In this document: positions 1-8,630 of the stretch, one piece after another | Layout: every line of letters starts with the position of its first letter | How positions within the stretch are numbered: position 1 is the first letter of the stretch | Assembly: GCF_000374585.1 (NCBI RefSeq) | Contig: NZ_KB894647.1 | Location: 1-64,000, forward strand | Source: Phocaeicola barnesiae DSM 18169 = JCM 13652 | Lineage (GTDB): Bacteria; Bacteroidota; Bacteroidia; Bacteroidales; Bacteroidaceae | DNA length: 64,000 nucleotides | Reading direction: 5' to 3' | Notes under the pieces: generated by a model | What the model saw: the letters and a program-made list of their open reading frames with translations, nothing else | Databases searched by the model: none | Told to the model about the DNA's origin: nothing | Program-made: the position numbers and the translations under genes

Positions 1-255
1 CAGTACAATATACTCAGTTATGTCAAACGCAATGAGTCATACGAAACTATCGGAGGACTCTTTGCTGAAATTTCAAAGAACTCTGTTGAACTTTCAGTAG
101 CCGAAAAAATTTGGCTGCTGATCGTAGAAGTTATAAACGTCATTGCCGAGGTACTTAACTGTGATGCAATGGTTCTGACAGAACAAGTAATATCAAACGA
201 TAAACAAATCAAAGCAGTAAAGCAGGCTTTCGACAGGCTGACACCAGCCGCCTGA
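1..255 (+). CDS. C-terminal end of an unknown protein (partial)
   Basis: The forward frame is open from the first base of the window to a TGA at 253-255 and gives 84 residues, so the gene starts outside the window. The visible part is mostly helical-looking, with a hydrophobic stretch (WLLIVEVINVIAEVL, roughly residues 39-53) and a polar tail ending in PAA. I do not recognise a family. The gene is convergent with the next one, with only 11 bases between the stop codons. It could be an internal ORF of a mobile-element protein, but nothing visible supports that. Confidence 0.5.
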   Translation, partial: QYNILSYVKRNESYETIGGLFAEISKNSVELSVAEKIWLLIVEVINVIAEVLNCDAMVLTEQVISNDKQIKAVKQAFDRLTPAA

Positions 256-266
256 GGAGCTACACT

Positions 267-2018
267 TTACTTGCGAAACTTAAGAATAGTAGAAGAATCC
301 AGTTTATATTGAACTACAAGTGTATCTTTACCTGCCTTCAATAAAGTAGGGACATTCATCACCTTTTTAAAAGTGTCCAATGCAGTTTTCCGAAATGACC
401 GGTTGCTGCAAGAAATGATTTTCGGTTGCACAATATATCCGTTACTGTCCACTACATATTCAATGCGAAGCAGACACTCTTTTCCCTTGCTCAGCAACTT
501 TACCGGATATTTGCTTTCCTTATGTAAAGTCTTGATAAACCATTTATAGTCACGAAATTCATCTAAAGATTTATCCAGACCAAATATTCCTTTCGGAGCC
601 TCCTTGCGCCATGATGTACCAAATTTCTTATCCAGATAATCAAAAACCACCTGATTATAAGCTGTCAGCAGATGATTGGGAACACCCAGATAACAGTCCA
701 GTGTGCCATCTTTCTTCAATGGATAAAAAGCGTCATAACTCACGCCGTACTTTTTCCAGAAAAAGTGTGTGCGGATTTTTTGTTCCTGTTCTTCCGGTAT
801 TACCAGGCGCAGCTTGGGATGTCTCTTGAGGATATTTTCTTTCGACAACTCCGGCGAACAGTCATATTTCAAAATATAATCATACCATAAAGGAAGCACC
901 ATACACAGCGTGTCATTATGCTGCGAAGGGAGAGTTATTACCGTATCACAAGGAGCCAGCCCCACATATTCCGCTTTCAGATGATAAGTTCCGGCCTCCA
1001 GCCCCTTTATCCGGAAGCAGCCGGTGGAATCTGTCAGCCATCCTTGAAACGGTTGTCCAGCCATGCTCAAATTGGAGCCAACCAGCACAGCATGTACCAC
1101 ATCATAAGGAGGACGTTGACGGACGGATTCACCATACACCCGACCCACAATCGTGTATTTTGCAGAATCACCCTTATTATGCGTTATATCTCCCCTCAAA
1201 GTTATAGTAAGATTCCGATATTCGCTCGTGTACTTTCCGTTGATGAAGAGCACCTCCCACGGATAAATGGATTTCAGCGTTTCTTTAAAAGCGAGGGCCA
1301 GCGGATGATTTTTGCCGTCTATTTTTTCCCGCGAAGAACGCAGATAAATGAAAGGTACGTCACAGTCTACGAAGTGACCGTCTTCCGTCATCTGAAAATC
1401 ACTTATCGAAAAAATAATCCGTTCTCCCTGATATTCAGGAAACCGCTTCCAAGGAAACCGATGCACGATTTCCCCTTGTGCCTTCATCAGATTCAATCCG
1501 GCTCTCCGGTAATTATGATAAGTCTGCGTTTCCAGCACTTTACCGCTCCGAACGGTCAGCACCCGTTCTGTTTCCATGTTGCGGTCGAACCCGTCATGCA
1601 CATATCTCACCACATCTCCTTTCCCGGCCCGAAGTTCCCCACTGAACCAACGGGCTTGAATTTCTCCAGCCCGACAATAGGCCGCAAAAATAGGCTGCAA
1701 GTCTTTCACCTCATACACCCGTGTAGATTCCTTCTTGCTGACCTCATCGTAGACATCCGCTTCTACTCGTTGCAGGCAAAGATACCCGTCACGTACCTCC
1801 CAGAAAGCGGTATAGCCGCTATAATTGCCCGTAGACCGACTGACATTTTCCGGAAGAAAATCATCCATCCGCATACAAAGCAGAGAGTCGTACCCTATCG
1901 GCTTTGCCATCAAAACCCATTCTTCTCCTTCCAGACGAATCACATCGCCCGATTGACCTGTGGCTTTGAGCGGCAGCACGGCGATCCACAGCAGGATACA
2001 CAATACCATCTTTTTCAT
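267..2018 (-). CDS. Secreted protein with carboxypeptidase-like regulatory domain and TonB-like C-terminus
   Basis: A 583-residue protein read from the ATG at 2018. A longer frame begins at 2060, but the ATG at 2018 gives a clean signal peptide (MKKMVLCILLWIAVLPLKA) and the promoter boxes at 2050-2080 lie inside the longer version, so the shorter start is preferred. A beta-sandwich segment around residues 300-385 (GRVYGE..., LTDSTGCFRIKGLEAGTYHLKAEYVG) looks like the carboxypeptidase-regulatory-like fold common in Bacteroidetes envelope proteins. The last 80 or so residues (LLRIEYVVDSNGYIVQPKII..., FKKVMNVP) resemble the TonB C-terminal fold. There is no transmembrane anchor or proline-rich linker of a classical TonB, so a periplasmic or lipid-side adaptor role is inference. 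Substrate unknown. Confidence 0.65.
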   Translation of the reverse strand: MKKMVLCILLWIAVLPLKATGQSGDVIRLEGEEWVLMAKPIGYDSLLCMRMDDFLPENVSRSTGNYSGYTAFWEVRDGYLCLQRVEADVYDEVSKKESTRVYEVKDLQPIFAAYCRAGEIQARWFSGELRAGKGDVVRYVHDGFDRNMETERVLTVRSGKVLETQTYHNYRRAGLNLMKAQGEIVHRFPWKRFPEYQGERIIFSISDFQMTEDGHFVDCDVPFIYLRSSREKIDGKNHPLALAFKETLKSIYPWEVLFINGKYTSEYRNLTITLRGDITHNKGDSAKYTIVGRVYGESVRQRPPYDVVHAVLVGSNLSMAGQPFQGWLTDSTGCFRIKGLEAGTYHLKAEYVGLAPCDTVITLPSQHNDTLCMVLPLWYDYILKYDCSPELSKENILKRHPKLRLVIPEEQEQKIRTHFFWKKYGVSYDAFYPLKKDGTLDCYLGVPNHLLTAYNQVVFDYLDKKFGTSWRKEAPKGIFGLDKSLDEFRDYKWFIKTLHKESKYPVKLLSKGKECLLRIEYVVDSNGYIVQPKIISCSNRSFRKTALDTFKKVMNVPTLLKAGKDTLVVQYKLDSSTILKFRK

Positions 2019-2049
2019 ACGCACCTGATTGTAAGATAAATCTCGTCTT

Positions 2050-2080
2050 GAAAGATACAAAAAAGAAACGGTTTTTCAAA
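2050..2080 (-). promoter_or_regulatory. Bacteroides-type promoter for the TonB-like gene
   Basis: On the minus strand a TTTG (2080-2077) is followed 19 bases later by TATCTTTC (2057-2050), close to the TTTG / TAnnTTTG consensus. It sits 30-60 bases before the preferred start at 2018. Confidence 0.5.
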
Positions 2081-2339
2081 CTTGCGGAAAAGGAAATCCC
2101 AATTAGCATAAACGAAACTTATGTATCAATGAAATAACACTTTATATGTATCGGTACAGATAAATTTATAAAGCGACCTCCAAGAAATGAAGCTATCACC
2201 TTAATCATAAACATCTTCAGTCCATATTGTATCACATATCATAAATACGACCTGTTTCCCAAAGGTATAAGAAGCATCTCTTTCAAATCTCATTTATACA
2301 TAAGCTTGATTACGACATCTCAGAAAAAATAGAACAGTG
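2081..2339. other. AT-rich intergenic stretch without a recognised element
   Basis: This part of the 320-base gap between two minus-strand genes holds no ORF with gene-like composition, no strong hairpin and no RNA gene that I can see. Confidence 0.4.
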
Positions 2340-2627
2340 TTAACATAGTAAGAATAACAAATACATAATCAGAAACAGACATAGACAAAGAACCATCATC
2401 TTCATTTTTATCTTGAAAGCCTGATTTTTATCACATTCTTCTTTTTCCACGATTTTCTCTCTGATACTATCAATCTCCTCTGCAGACAGTTGTGAATTTG
2501 TCTGCATTTTCCGGGCATCAAGAAGTTTCTTCCGTGTTTCATGCATTCTCTCACGGCCACGTTTACGCAGTTCACGGTTTTCCTTGTCCCTCCGTAACAT
2601 GTCATTTATACATCCTAAAGTTCCCAT
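2340..2627 (-). CDS. Small basic protein with C-terminal membrane anchor
   Basis: A 95-residue protein. The first 70 residues are highly charged and probably helical (RRDKENRELRKRGRERMHE; EEIDSIREKIVEKEE). They are followed by a hydrophobic segment of about 20 residues (MMVLCLCLFLIMYLLFLLC) at the very C-terminus, the layout of a tail-anchored inner-membrane protein. No family recognised. It lies 73 bases downstream of the next minus-strand gene and could be co-transcribed with it. Strongly biased composition means it could be a chance ORF, but the sharp charged/hydrophobic division favours a real gene. Confidence 0.5.
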   Translation of the reverse strand: MGTLGCINDMLRRDKENRELRKRGRERMHETRKKLLDARKMQTNSQLSAEEIDSIREKIVEKEECDKNQAFKIKMKMMVLCLCLFLIMYLLFLLC

Positions 2628-2700
2628 ATCCTAACCGATTTAATTATTGTGTAAGATTCCTGTTGCACTGATTATATCTATCTACTTTTATATCTTAATA

Positions 2701-3399
2701 CTACATCTCTGAGACCAATTCAAACTCTGCATAAGCCGTCCCTGTATCATGATTGAATGATTTGTAAATACGGTATTTGCCGGGACGGTTCTTGTCCATA
2801 TAGAAACGGATAGTCTGCGAGTGAGTAGCCCTCCCAGGAGAAAATAACCACAATACACTGTTGATAATCGGAGCGGTGGGTTGCAATTCCCATTCCCGAT
2901 TGACCTCATTGTAATAAACCAGACTGTACTCCTCTCCACCCTCAAATTCACGCTCCGTATGATTTGTAATATAGAGCTTGACCTCATTTACCGATACCGG
3001 ATAAGAATCATATTCCGTATACATAGAGAGTGAATCAGCATCAATCGGAAGGCCGGATGGAATATCCCGCACGATAGGTTTCAACACCATCGTTACAGGC
3101 TGTGACACGACAGATACACTATCCTCTGTTGTCTCATCATTCCGGTCAACAAGCGTATCATTCGTTTCCTCAAAAGCGCGGATAGCTTTGGAGTCAGTCT
3201 TTTCCGGAAGTTCATTTTGCCTTGACTTGTCAGTCCCTGTACAACTGGTGTTCCAAATATCTTCCTTACGCCAGATGCTGTCCAACCGGCTCTCATTTTT
3301 CCGCATTTCTTCGGAAGAATCAATATCTTTTCTTGATGATTGAGTAGAAAGAATCACTACAGTCATCAAGCAGAAAATGAATATCAGCCAACTTTTCAT
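2701..3399 (-). CDS. Exported protein with Ig-like C-terminal domain
   Basis: 232 residues. The N-terminus has a hydrophobic export or anchor segment (MKSWLIFIFCLMTVVIL) with no lipobox. Residues 20-105 are a polar S/T/E-rich linker. Residues about 108-232 look like a beta-sandwich (YPVSVNEVKLYITNHTERE, EEYSLVYYNEVNREWELQP, GKYRIYKSF), resembling the bacterial Ig-like domain sometimes called Big_14; this match is from memory of the pattern only. Function unknown, probably envelope-associated. No partner gene points to a pathway. Confidence 0.55.
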   Translation of the reverse strand: MKSWLIFIFCLMTVVILSTQSSRKDIDSSEEMRKNESRLDSIWRKEDIWNTSCTGTDKSRQNELPEKTDSKAIRAFEETNDTLVDRNDETTEDSVSVVSQPVTMVLKPIVRDIPSGLPIDADSLSMYTEYDSYPVSVNEVKLYITNHTEREFEGGEEYSLVYYNEVNREWELQPTAPIINSVLWLFSPGRATHSQTIRFYMDKNRPGKYRIYKSFNHDTGTAYAEFELVSEM

Positions 3400-3694
3400 G
3401 GAATTTTACATTCTTGATTTCTAAATGTACAAAAAAACGTAGAAATATAAATATGAAAATACAACTATCTATCCTATATTTTGTATTTTTGTATATAAAG
3501 TTAAAAAAGAAAAGTATATACTGTTTGGACCGTTGTCTGAATATTGATTCTTCATCTCTTTTCTCAAATAGCACGTTCATATGGTATGAAGAACACCGAA
3601 TAAAAAAGTATATTACTCTTTTTGTGGATTCCATAGACTCCATGAATAATGAAATAGAAGAAACAATGAAACATTCTATATATGTGAAGTTACT
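3400..3694. other. AT-rich divergent intergenic region
   Basis: This region separates two divergently transcribed genes and probably carries promoters for both, but no box is convincing enough to call. A 94-codon forward frame across it is lysine/isoleucine-rich, lacks a plausible start region and is treated as chance. Confidence 0.4.
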
Positions 3695-5004
3695 ATGAGA
3701 ACAATCATTTTCATCACAACATTACTATTGATGACAGGGCACATGGCAATGGCAGCAGAAATAAAGAACTACACACTCCACATCAGTAAAATAAATCAGG
3801 AAGCAGCCAATCTCCATATCACTTGTTCCTTCTCACTGGATTTCCAAAATGAAGACAGTATCTCCATGAATTTGGGTGGAGGTCAGGAATTCTCTATTGA
3901 AAATCTAAAGGTAGATGGTGATACACTTGAATATGAATATAATCGGGAAGCAAAGAATATCGTAATCCGCAAAAAAGCGAAACGTTCGGTTCATGTCACC
4001 ATAAATTACAACTACACAAACCTGTCCGCTTTCTTCATTTATGGAGAAGGAGATACTGAACTATGGGAGACCAGCTTCGGCGAACACTTTTATCCATATA
4101 TACCCAATAAATACATGAATGTCGCCATAAATGTGGAAACGCCGGATTCACTCTCTTTCCTTTGCTCCTATCCTTTGAAATCAAGCCACACTACCAATTA
4201 CAGCGGCAAGTTGAAGCACATTTTATCCCAGTCTATCACACTGGCTTTCATGCGCAACAACGCTTACCAACAGACGGCTGCTTACCTTCCCGACAAAGTT
4301 TCTGTCTATCAGATAAAAGATATGCAATGCGGCAAAAAACGCTATGAAGAACTGCTTCAACTGACAAAAGCAAGTATCGTTTTTTTAGCAAAGTCTATGG
4401 CGAAGACTATATTTCCGATGCACGAAATGTAACTACATTTCCAATTTATCTGTTTCACAACGGAAAAGGATTCAGCAACAGATACAATATCGGTTTCATC
4501 TCAGCTTCTCAGAAGAAGTTCTCTTCATATCCTGACATCTATCCGCTAATACATGAAATCGGACATCGGTGGTTGGGCGAATGGACACTACTCATTGACG
4601 ATGGAGAACCGGGTGCCTATTTCATGAAAGAATCATTGAATGAGTTCATGACGCTGCTATTTATCCGCCGTTTCTATGGCCGCCAATCATACGAAACACA
4701 ACTCGATAAGTGTAGGTCAGAATATGAAAAAATCAAAGGAACATATCAGGACGTTCCGATAATCGATGTCGTAGAAAACAACAACAATACCGTTGTCTAC
4801 AGAAAAGGACCACTGGTACTGGACCGCATTGCGAAGGAAATCGGTTACAACGAATGGATAGCAATCATATCCAGATTTTATCGGGAATACGCAGGAAAGT
4901 ATCCTTTAAAATACACCGATTTTATCAACCTGGTCAACGAAAGCCATGCTGGAATTGGAGATAAACTCAATCTTTTGCTGACTTCAAAATCATTACAATT
5001 ATGA
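3695..5004 (+). pseudogene. Secreted M1-like (gluzincin) metallopeptidase split by a frameshift in a T-run
   Basis: Two frames together form one protein of about 436 residues. The first (3695-4432) starts with a signal peptide (MRTIIFITTLLLMTGHMAMA) and a beta-rich domain. The second opens just before 4381 and runs to 5004, carrying the zinc motif HEIGH (4552-4566) and then KESLNEF, which contains the likely third ligand Glu. Joining them needs one base more than is present in the seven T at 4380-4386. With it the protein reads ...VFFSKVYGEDYISD. The run also forms T TTT TTA in the upstream frame, a canonical -1 slippery heptamer, so the choices are pseudogene, sequencing error or programmed frameshift. 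HEIGH to Glu spacing (21 residues) is longer than the usual 18 of M1. The stop overlaps the next start (ATGA). Confidence 0.7.
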
Positions 5005-5708
5005 GAACTTTAATGAAAAACGTAATTTTATTTGCATCAATTCTATTGGCATTCAACGCACCGCTGCAAGCACAAGACATTCAAGAAATTGATTCTCTCT
5101 TGACAAAAGCTTACAAGCAAGACCAAAAAGTAAGAGCCGAATCTTTAAACTTAATGAACAGACTAAACAATGTTGGAGCTGACAACATTTCGGCAGAAAC
5201 AGTCGACTCTCTCATGATGCTGCAAGAACAGACTCAAATAATTGATAAAGAGAATCAGCTACTGATAGCGTCAATATTGAAGAACGGCCTGCCAAAAGGA
5301 TTGTCTCCACAATCTTATAAAGCTATATGGTTGATTATAGACCATGCCGACTTGAAACTACAAAAAAAGTACCTGCCAATCATGGAAGAAGCAGCATGCA
5401 AAAAGCTAATCAGTGCCAATGATTTTGCAGTTCTGACTGACAGAATCTGCATGAAAGAAGGTAAACCACAAAAGTATGGAACACAATCCTACACTGTGAC
5501 ATCAGAAGGCAAACAGGTTATTTACATTTGGCCAGTAGAAGATGCCCGAAAGTTGAATACACTTCGAAATGAAATTGGGGCAGGTGATATTGAAACTTAT
5601 GTTCAGATGCTCAAAACGACAGTAGGATGCGAAGTAATCTATGATCCTGAACTGACAGTCAGTCAAATGAAAAAGATGGGACTACTGAATCATAAAAGTT
5701 CCGAATAA
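5001..5708 (+). CDS. DUF6624-like exported protein
   Basis: 235 residues with a signal peptide. Translation could begin at 5001, overlapping the previous stop as ATGA, or at the internal Met at 5013; the overlap suggests translational coupling to the peptidase. The body fits the DUF6624 pattern as I remember it: YKQDQKVR near the N-terminus, a Asn/Asp-rich helix, LPKGLSPQSYKAIWLIIDHAD, a repeat of Leu-rich helix, LTDRICMKEGKPQKYGTQ. Biochemical role unknown. Genetic coupling to a zinc peptidase suggests a shared periplasmic or outer-membrane function, but that is inference. Confidence 0.65.
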   Translation: MRTLMKNVILFASILLAFNAPLQAQDIQEIDSLLTKAYKQDQKVRAESLNLMNRLNNVGADNISAETVDSLMMLQEQTQIIDKENQLLIASILKNGLPKGLSPQSYKAIWLIIDHADLKLQKKYLPIMEEAACKKLISANDFAVLTDRICMKEGKPQKYGTQSYTVTSEGKQVIYIWPVEDARKLNTLRNEIGAGDIETYVQMLKTTVGCEVIYDPELTVSQMKKMGLLNHKSSE

Positions 5709-5852
5709 CAGTTTTCCATCAATCTAATCTCTTCTATCCAAATAACAGGATAAGTTACTAAAATAGTCTTATCTCATGACCTTCTTTAATAAAAGAACAG
5801 CCCTAACAAATGAAAACAAAATTATTTTCATAAATCTGTATAAGGAATATAG

Positions 5853-6011
5853 CTATTTGAAATTAAACGAATTAGAAGAATTTCCCTGTTTTTGGGTAAT
5901 AGCTTGGCAACCGTCCTAATTTCTACGGTCTGCATCACTTTGCTTGTTGGGATAACTCTTAACGAATGTAAAGGTATAAAAAGCATAGGGAGAAACAGAA
6001 CAACGCAATGA
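5853..6011 (+). other. Possible decayed small coding remnant in an intergenic region
   Basis: In the 477-base gap between the DUF6624 gene and the MFS gene, one forward frame is open for 52 codons without an ATG and reads like a membrane segment (LGNSLATVLISTVCITLLVG). Its TGA overlaps an ATG at 6008 that opens a 14-codon frame (MKEYEEWMAKYPTK). Codon choice looks coding but there is no start, so this may be a remnant or chance. An 88-codon minus-strand frame over the same bases is less convincing. Confidence 0.2.
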
Positions 6012-6127
6012 AAGAGTATGAAGAATGGATGGCAAAGTACCCTACAAAGTAGTTTTACTCCAGCTCGTACGCTTCTGTTAAGTTTTGAAAACAATTTCGA
6101 AAAATAGTCAGAGTCACCCTATAAAAG

Positions 6128-6160
6128 TTTCCGTATTCCCTAAAAATGTCAGTAACTTTG
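6128..6160 (+). promoter_or_regulatory. Bacteroides-type promoter for the MFS gene
   Basis: TTTC at 6128-6131 and a perfect TAACTTTG at 6153-6160 are separated by 21 bases. The -7 box ends 25 bases before the ATG at 6186. Confidence 0.5.
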
Positions 6161-6185
6161 CCTCGCTTAAAAAGGTAAAAAGAAT

Positions 6186-7393
6186 ATGACAAAAGAAAAT
6201 TCAAAAGTCTTCCTGTTAATTTTGCTGGGCATGTTCACCGCATTCGGTCCGTTCGTTACCGACATGTATCTACCCAGCCTGCCTTCGATGGGAGAATATT
6301 TCCATACCACTTCTTCAATGGTACAGTTAGGTCTCACTACCAGCATGATAGGTCTGGGTGTGGGACAGATTTTTTCGGTCCGTTGAGTGACCGTTACGGC
6401 CGTAGGTTACCGCTGCTTGTAGCCATGTGGCTGTTCATCGCCTCTACCCTCTTATGCCTGTTTGCTCAGAATATCGAACAGTTTGTGGCCTTCCGTTTGC
6501 TGCAAGGCATAGCCGGTGCGGGAGGTATCGTCATCTCCCGGTCGGTAGCCACCGACAAGTTTTCCGGACGGGAACTGGCCAAGATGCTGGCAGTCATCGG
6601 TGCCATCAACGGAGTAGCTCCGGTAGCGGCTCCCATTGCCGGCGGACTACTGACCGATGTCATCGGTTGGCACGGTATCTTCTGGATATTACTCGGACTG
6701 GGTGTCATTCTATTGGCCGGTAGCTATCGTTTCCGCGAATCACTGCCATCCGAACAACGGTCGGCCGAGAAATGGAAAGATACATTCCGCAGCTTCGGTA
6801 CCGTATTGCACGACAAACGTTATGTATGTTATGTACTACAGATGGCATTTGCCCAAGGAGTGCTGTTCGCCAACATCGCCTCTTCTCCTTTTATCGTCCA
6901 ACAGCATTACGGCTTCTCCGCATTCGCTTTCAGCATCTGTTTCGCGGTCAACGCCTTGTCAATCGGTATCGCAGCCGCCTTGTCGGTCAAATTCCACCGC
7001 CCGGAAAGCAGTACCTTGGCCGGATGTTGCGGCATGACAGTCCTCTCTGTCCTGCTATGCATAGCCCTGATGTCCGGGTGTAACTTCTGGATATACGAAG
7101 TCCTGATGCTGGTCCTGCTTTTCTGCATGGGTATGACATTCACCTCGAGTACGGCATTGGCCATGGAAAGCCAACGGGCCAACTCTGGAACCGCATCAGC
7201 CCTGCTGGGTGCCGTATGCTTTGCAGCCGGGGGTATCGTTTCCCCGTTGGTAGGTATCGGCAATATCCTGTCTTCTACGGGTATCGTGTTCGTAGTCTGT
7301 GCATGTTGTTCGATGGGCTGCATCCTTGTTGCCCTCGGCCGCAGACGGACACGGGTATATTTCGCCCTAAACAGCATGGTACAGAAACATTAA
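6186..7393 (+). pseudogene. Bcr/CflA-type MFS drug exporter interrupted by a one-base frameshift
   Basis: Together the frames 6186-6386 and 6383-7393 make a 12-helix major facilitator of about 400 residues, the normal length of the Bcr/CflA subfamily. The first helix reads FTAFGPFVTDMYLPSLP, typical of that group. The break falls in six T at 6370-6375: seven T would give GQIFFGPLSDRYGRR, which is exactly MFS motif A (G-x-L-x-D-R-x-G-R-R). As written, the first frame stops right after GQIFSVR and motif A is cut. The second frame could in principle start at the Met before SDRYGRR, but a product lacking the first two helices would not be functional. Substrate unknown. Either a recent pseudogene, a phase-variable tract, or a sequence error. 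Confidence 0.75.
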
Positions 7394-7420
7394 GACAACG
7401 GCCTGTCACCTTAAGAACCG

Positions 7421-7455
7421 GTTGAAAGATGTAAAAATACATCCGAACCGAACAA
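7421..7455 (+). terminator. Hairpin after the MFS gene
   Basis: GATGTA (7428-7433) and TACATC (7438-7443) form a perfect stem with an AAAA loop. The flanking CGGTT and AACCG can extend it. There is no T-run, so termination is uncertain. Confidence 0.25.
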
Positions 7456-7501
7456 AGGCCATTGGGTAAACGTTCATAGATATAAACAGATAACCTAAAC
7501 G

Positions 7502-8017
7502 ATGAAACTGATTCTAAGCGACAGACCACTGAATATTCCTATCCAAGATAGAGACAAAATTCACTATATCGACCTGTCATCACTGAAAATAGCCAACTGT
7601 ACAGGATGCTTCAGCTGCTGGACCAAGACACCGGGCCGATGCATCATCCGTGACGATGCCACTCAGGTGTATCCCCGCATTGCTGAAAGTGACACTGTAC
7701 TCTACGTCAGCCGGCTGAAATACGGCAGCTATGACACTGTCATGAAAACCATGCTGGAACGTGCCATCCCTATCCAACAGGCTTTTATCCGCATCCACCA
7801 CGGTGAAACCCACCATGTACAACGGGCCGTAGCCAGCAAAAAGGCGACCATCATCGCTTACGGTGCCGAGGACAAGGAAGAGTACAGCATCTTCCGCCAA
7901 CTCGTTTCACGGAACGCTCATAACATGAATTTCGAGCATTACGAAATCTTATTCACCACCGAATCCATGGTAGACGACATGGTAAAATACGTTTTAGAAA
8001 AATGGGAAAAATCTTGA
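7502..8017 (+). CDS. Flavodoxin-fold oxidoreductase-like protein lacking the N-terminal FMN loop
   Basis: 171 residues. The CTGCFSCW motif (about residues 34-41) and the following GRCIIRDD are characteristic of NADPH-dependent FMN reductase/iron-sulfur flavoprotein relatives. The usual N-terminal phosphate loop (GSPR-x-NS) is missing: the first beta-strand reads MKLILSDRPLNIP. FMN binding by this subunit alone is therefore doubtful. It overlaps the next gene by 16 bases, and that partner has the phosphate loop but no CxxC motif, so the two may work as a complementary pair (inference). Likely cytoplasmic. Confidence 0.65.
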   Translation: MKLILSDRPLNIPIQDRDKIHYIDLSSLKIANCTGCFSCWTKTPGRCIIRDDATQVYPRIAESDTVLYVSRLKYGSYDTVMKTMLERAIPIQQAFIRIHHGETHHVQRAVASKKATIIAYGAEDKEEYSIFRQLVSRNAHNMNFEHYEILFTTESMVDDMVKYVLEKWEKS

Positions 8018-8610
8018 TATTGAACGGTAGCCCCAAAGCTCCGAAATCAAACTCCAAGCGATACGCCGAAATCTTCACCCGGCACTGTCCGGACGAAACG
8101 GTTTATCAGAACATCACCAAAAGGAACCATCAGGAATTGTGTGCGGCGATGGAAGGGTATACCGATGTATTGTTCGTCTTCCCCCTGTATGCCGATTCCC
8201 TGCCTGTCGGTCTCCTGAATTTTCTGAAAACACTGGAAGCCAATCCACCAGCCAGTAAGCCGGTCATCTCTATTCTGATAAACTGCGGTTTTCTGGAATA
8301 CGAACAGAACGAAGTGGCCATCCGTATCATGCACTTTTTCTGCCGTCGCAACGGTTTTACCATTGGTTCCGTATTGATGCTGGGTAGTGGAGAAGCTATT
8401 CTTGAAACTCCTTTCAAATACATAGCCCAACGAAATATCAAACGATTGGCGCACTCCATTACAAACAAAGACTACCGGATTCTACACGCTACCATGCCAT
8501 TGCCTAAAAGCCTGTTCCGCCTGGCAGCCCAGAGTTACTGGACCCGTTATGGGAAAAAATTCGGAACGACCAAGGAGCAGATGCAGACAATGGAGATAGA
8601 AGGGAAATAA
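8002..8610 (+). CDS. Flavodoxin family protein (FMN phosphate loop present)
   Basis: 202 residues, starting 16 bases inside the end of the upstream gene. It begins ILILNGSPKAPKSNSKRYAEIF, the phosphate-binding loop of NAD(P)H-dependent FMN reductases, followed by VLFVFPLYADSLPVGLLNFLKTLE, matching the flavodoxin-fold PLYxDSLP segment. It lacks the Cys motif of its upstream partner. Probably an FMN-binding electron-transfer protein or quinone/nitro-type reductase; the physiological substrate cannot be read from the sequence. The gene is convergent with the DUF2200 gene. Confidence 0.7.
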   Translation: MGKILILNGSPKAPKSNSKRYAEIFTRHCPDETVYQNITKRNHQELCAAMEGYTDVLFVFPLYADSLPVGLLNFLKTLEANPPASKPVISILINCGFLEYEQNEVAIRIMHFFCRRNGFTIGSVLMLGSGEAILETPFKYIAQRNIKRLAHSITNKDYRILHATMPLPKSLFRLAAQSYWTRYGKKFGTTKEQMQTMEIEGK

Positions 8611-8630
8611 ATCCCTTCTCCTAGCCTGCC

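Noticed and set aside
918-2039. 373-codon forward ORF opposite the TonB-like gene
   Set aside because: Antisense to a gene with signal peptide and recognisable domains; composition (many His, Arg, Phe) is that of a shadow frame.
3414-3698. 94-codon forward ORF between divergent genes
   Set aside because: Lies in very AT-rich DNA where promoters are expected, overlaps the next start and has only low-complexity content.
5828-6094. 88-codon minus-strand ORF in the gap before the MFS gene
   Set aside because: No plausible initiation context or family; the forward strand of the same stretch looks slightly more coding-like.
6366-6390. Programmed frameshift in the MFS exporter
   Set aside because: The zero-frame codons at the T-run (ATT TTT TCG) do not form a canonical X XXY YYZ heptamer, so tandem slippage is unlikely there; mutation or sequence error is preferred.
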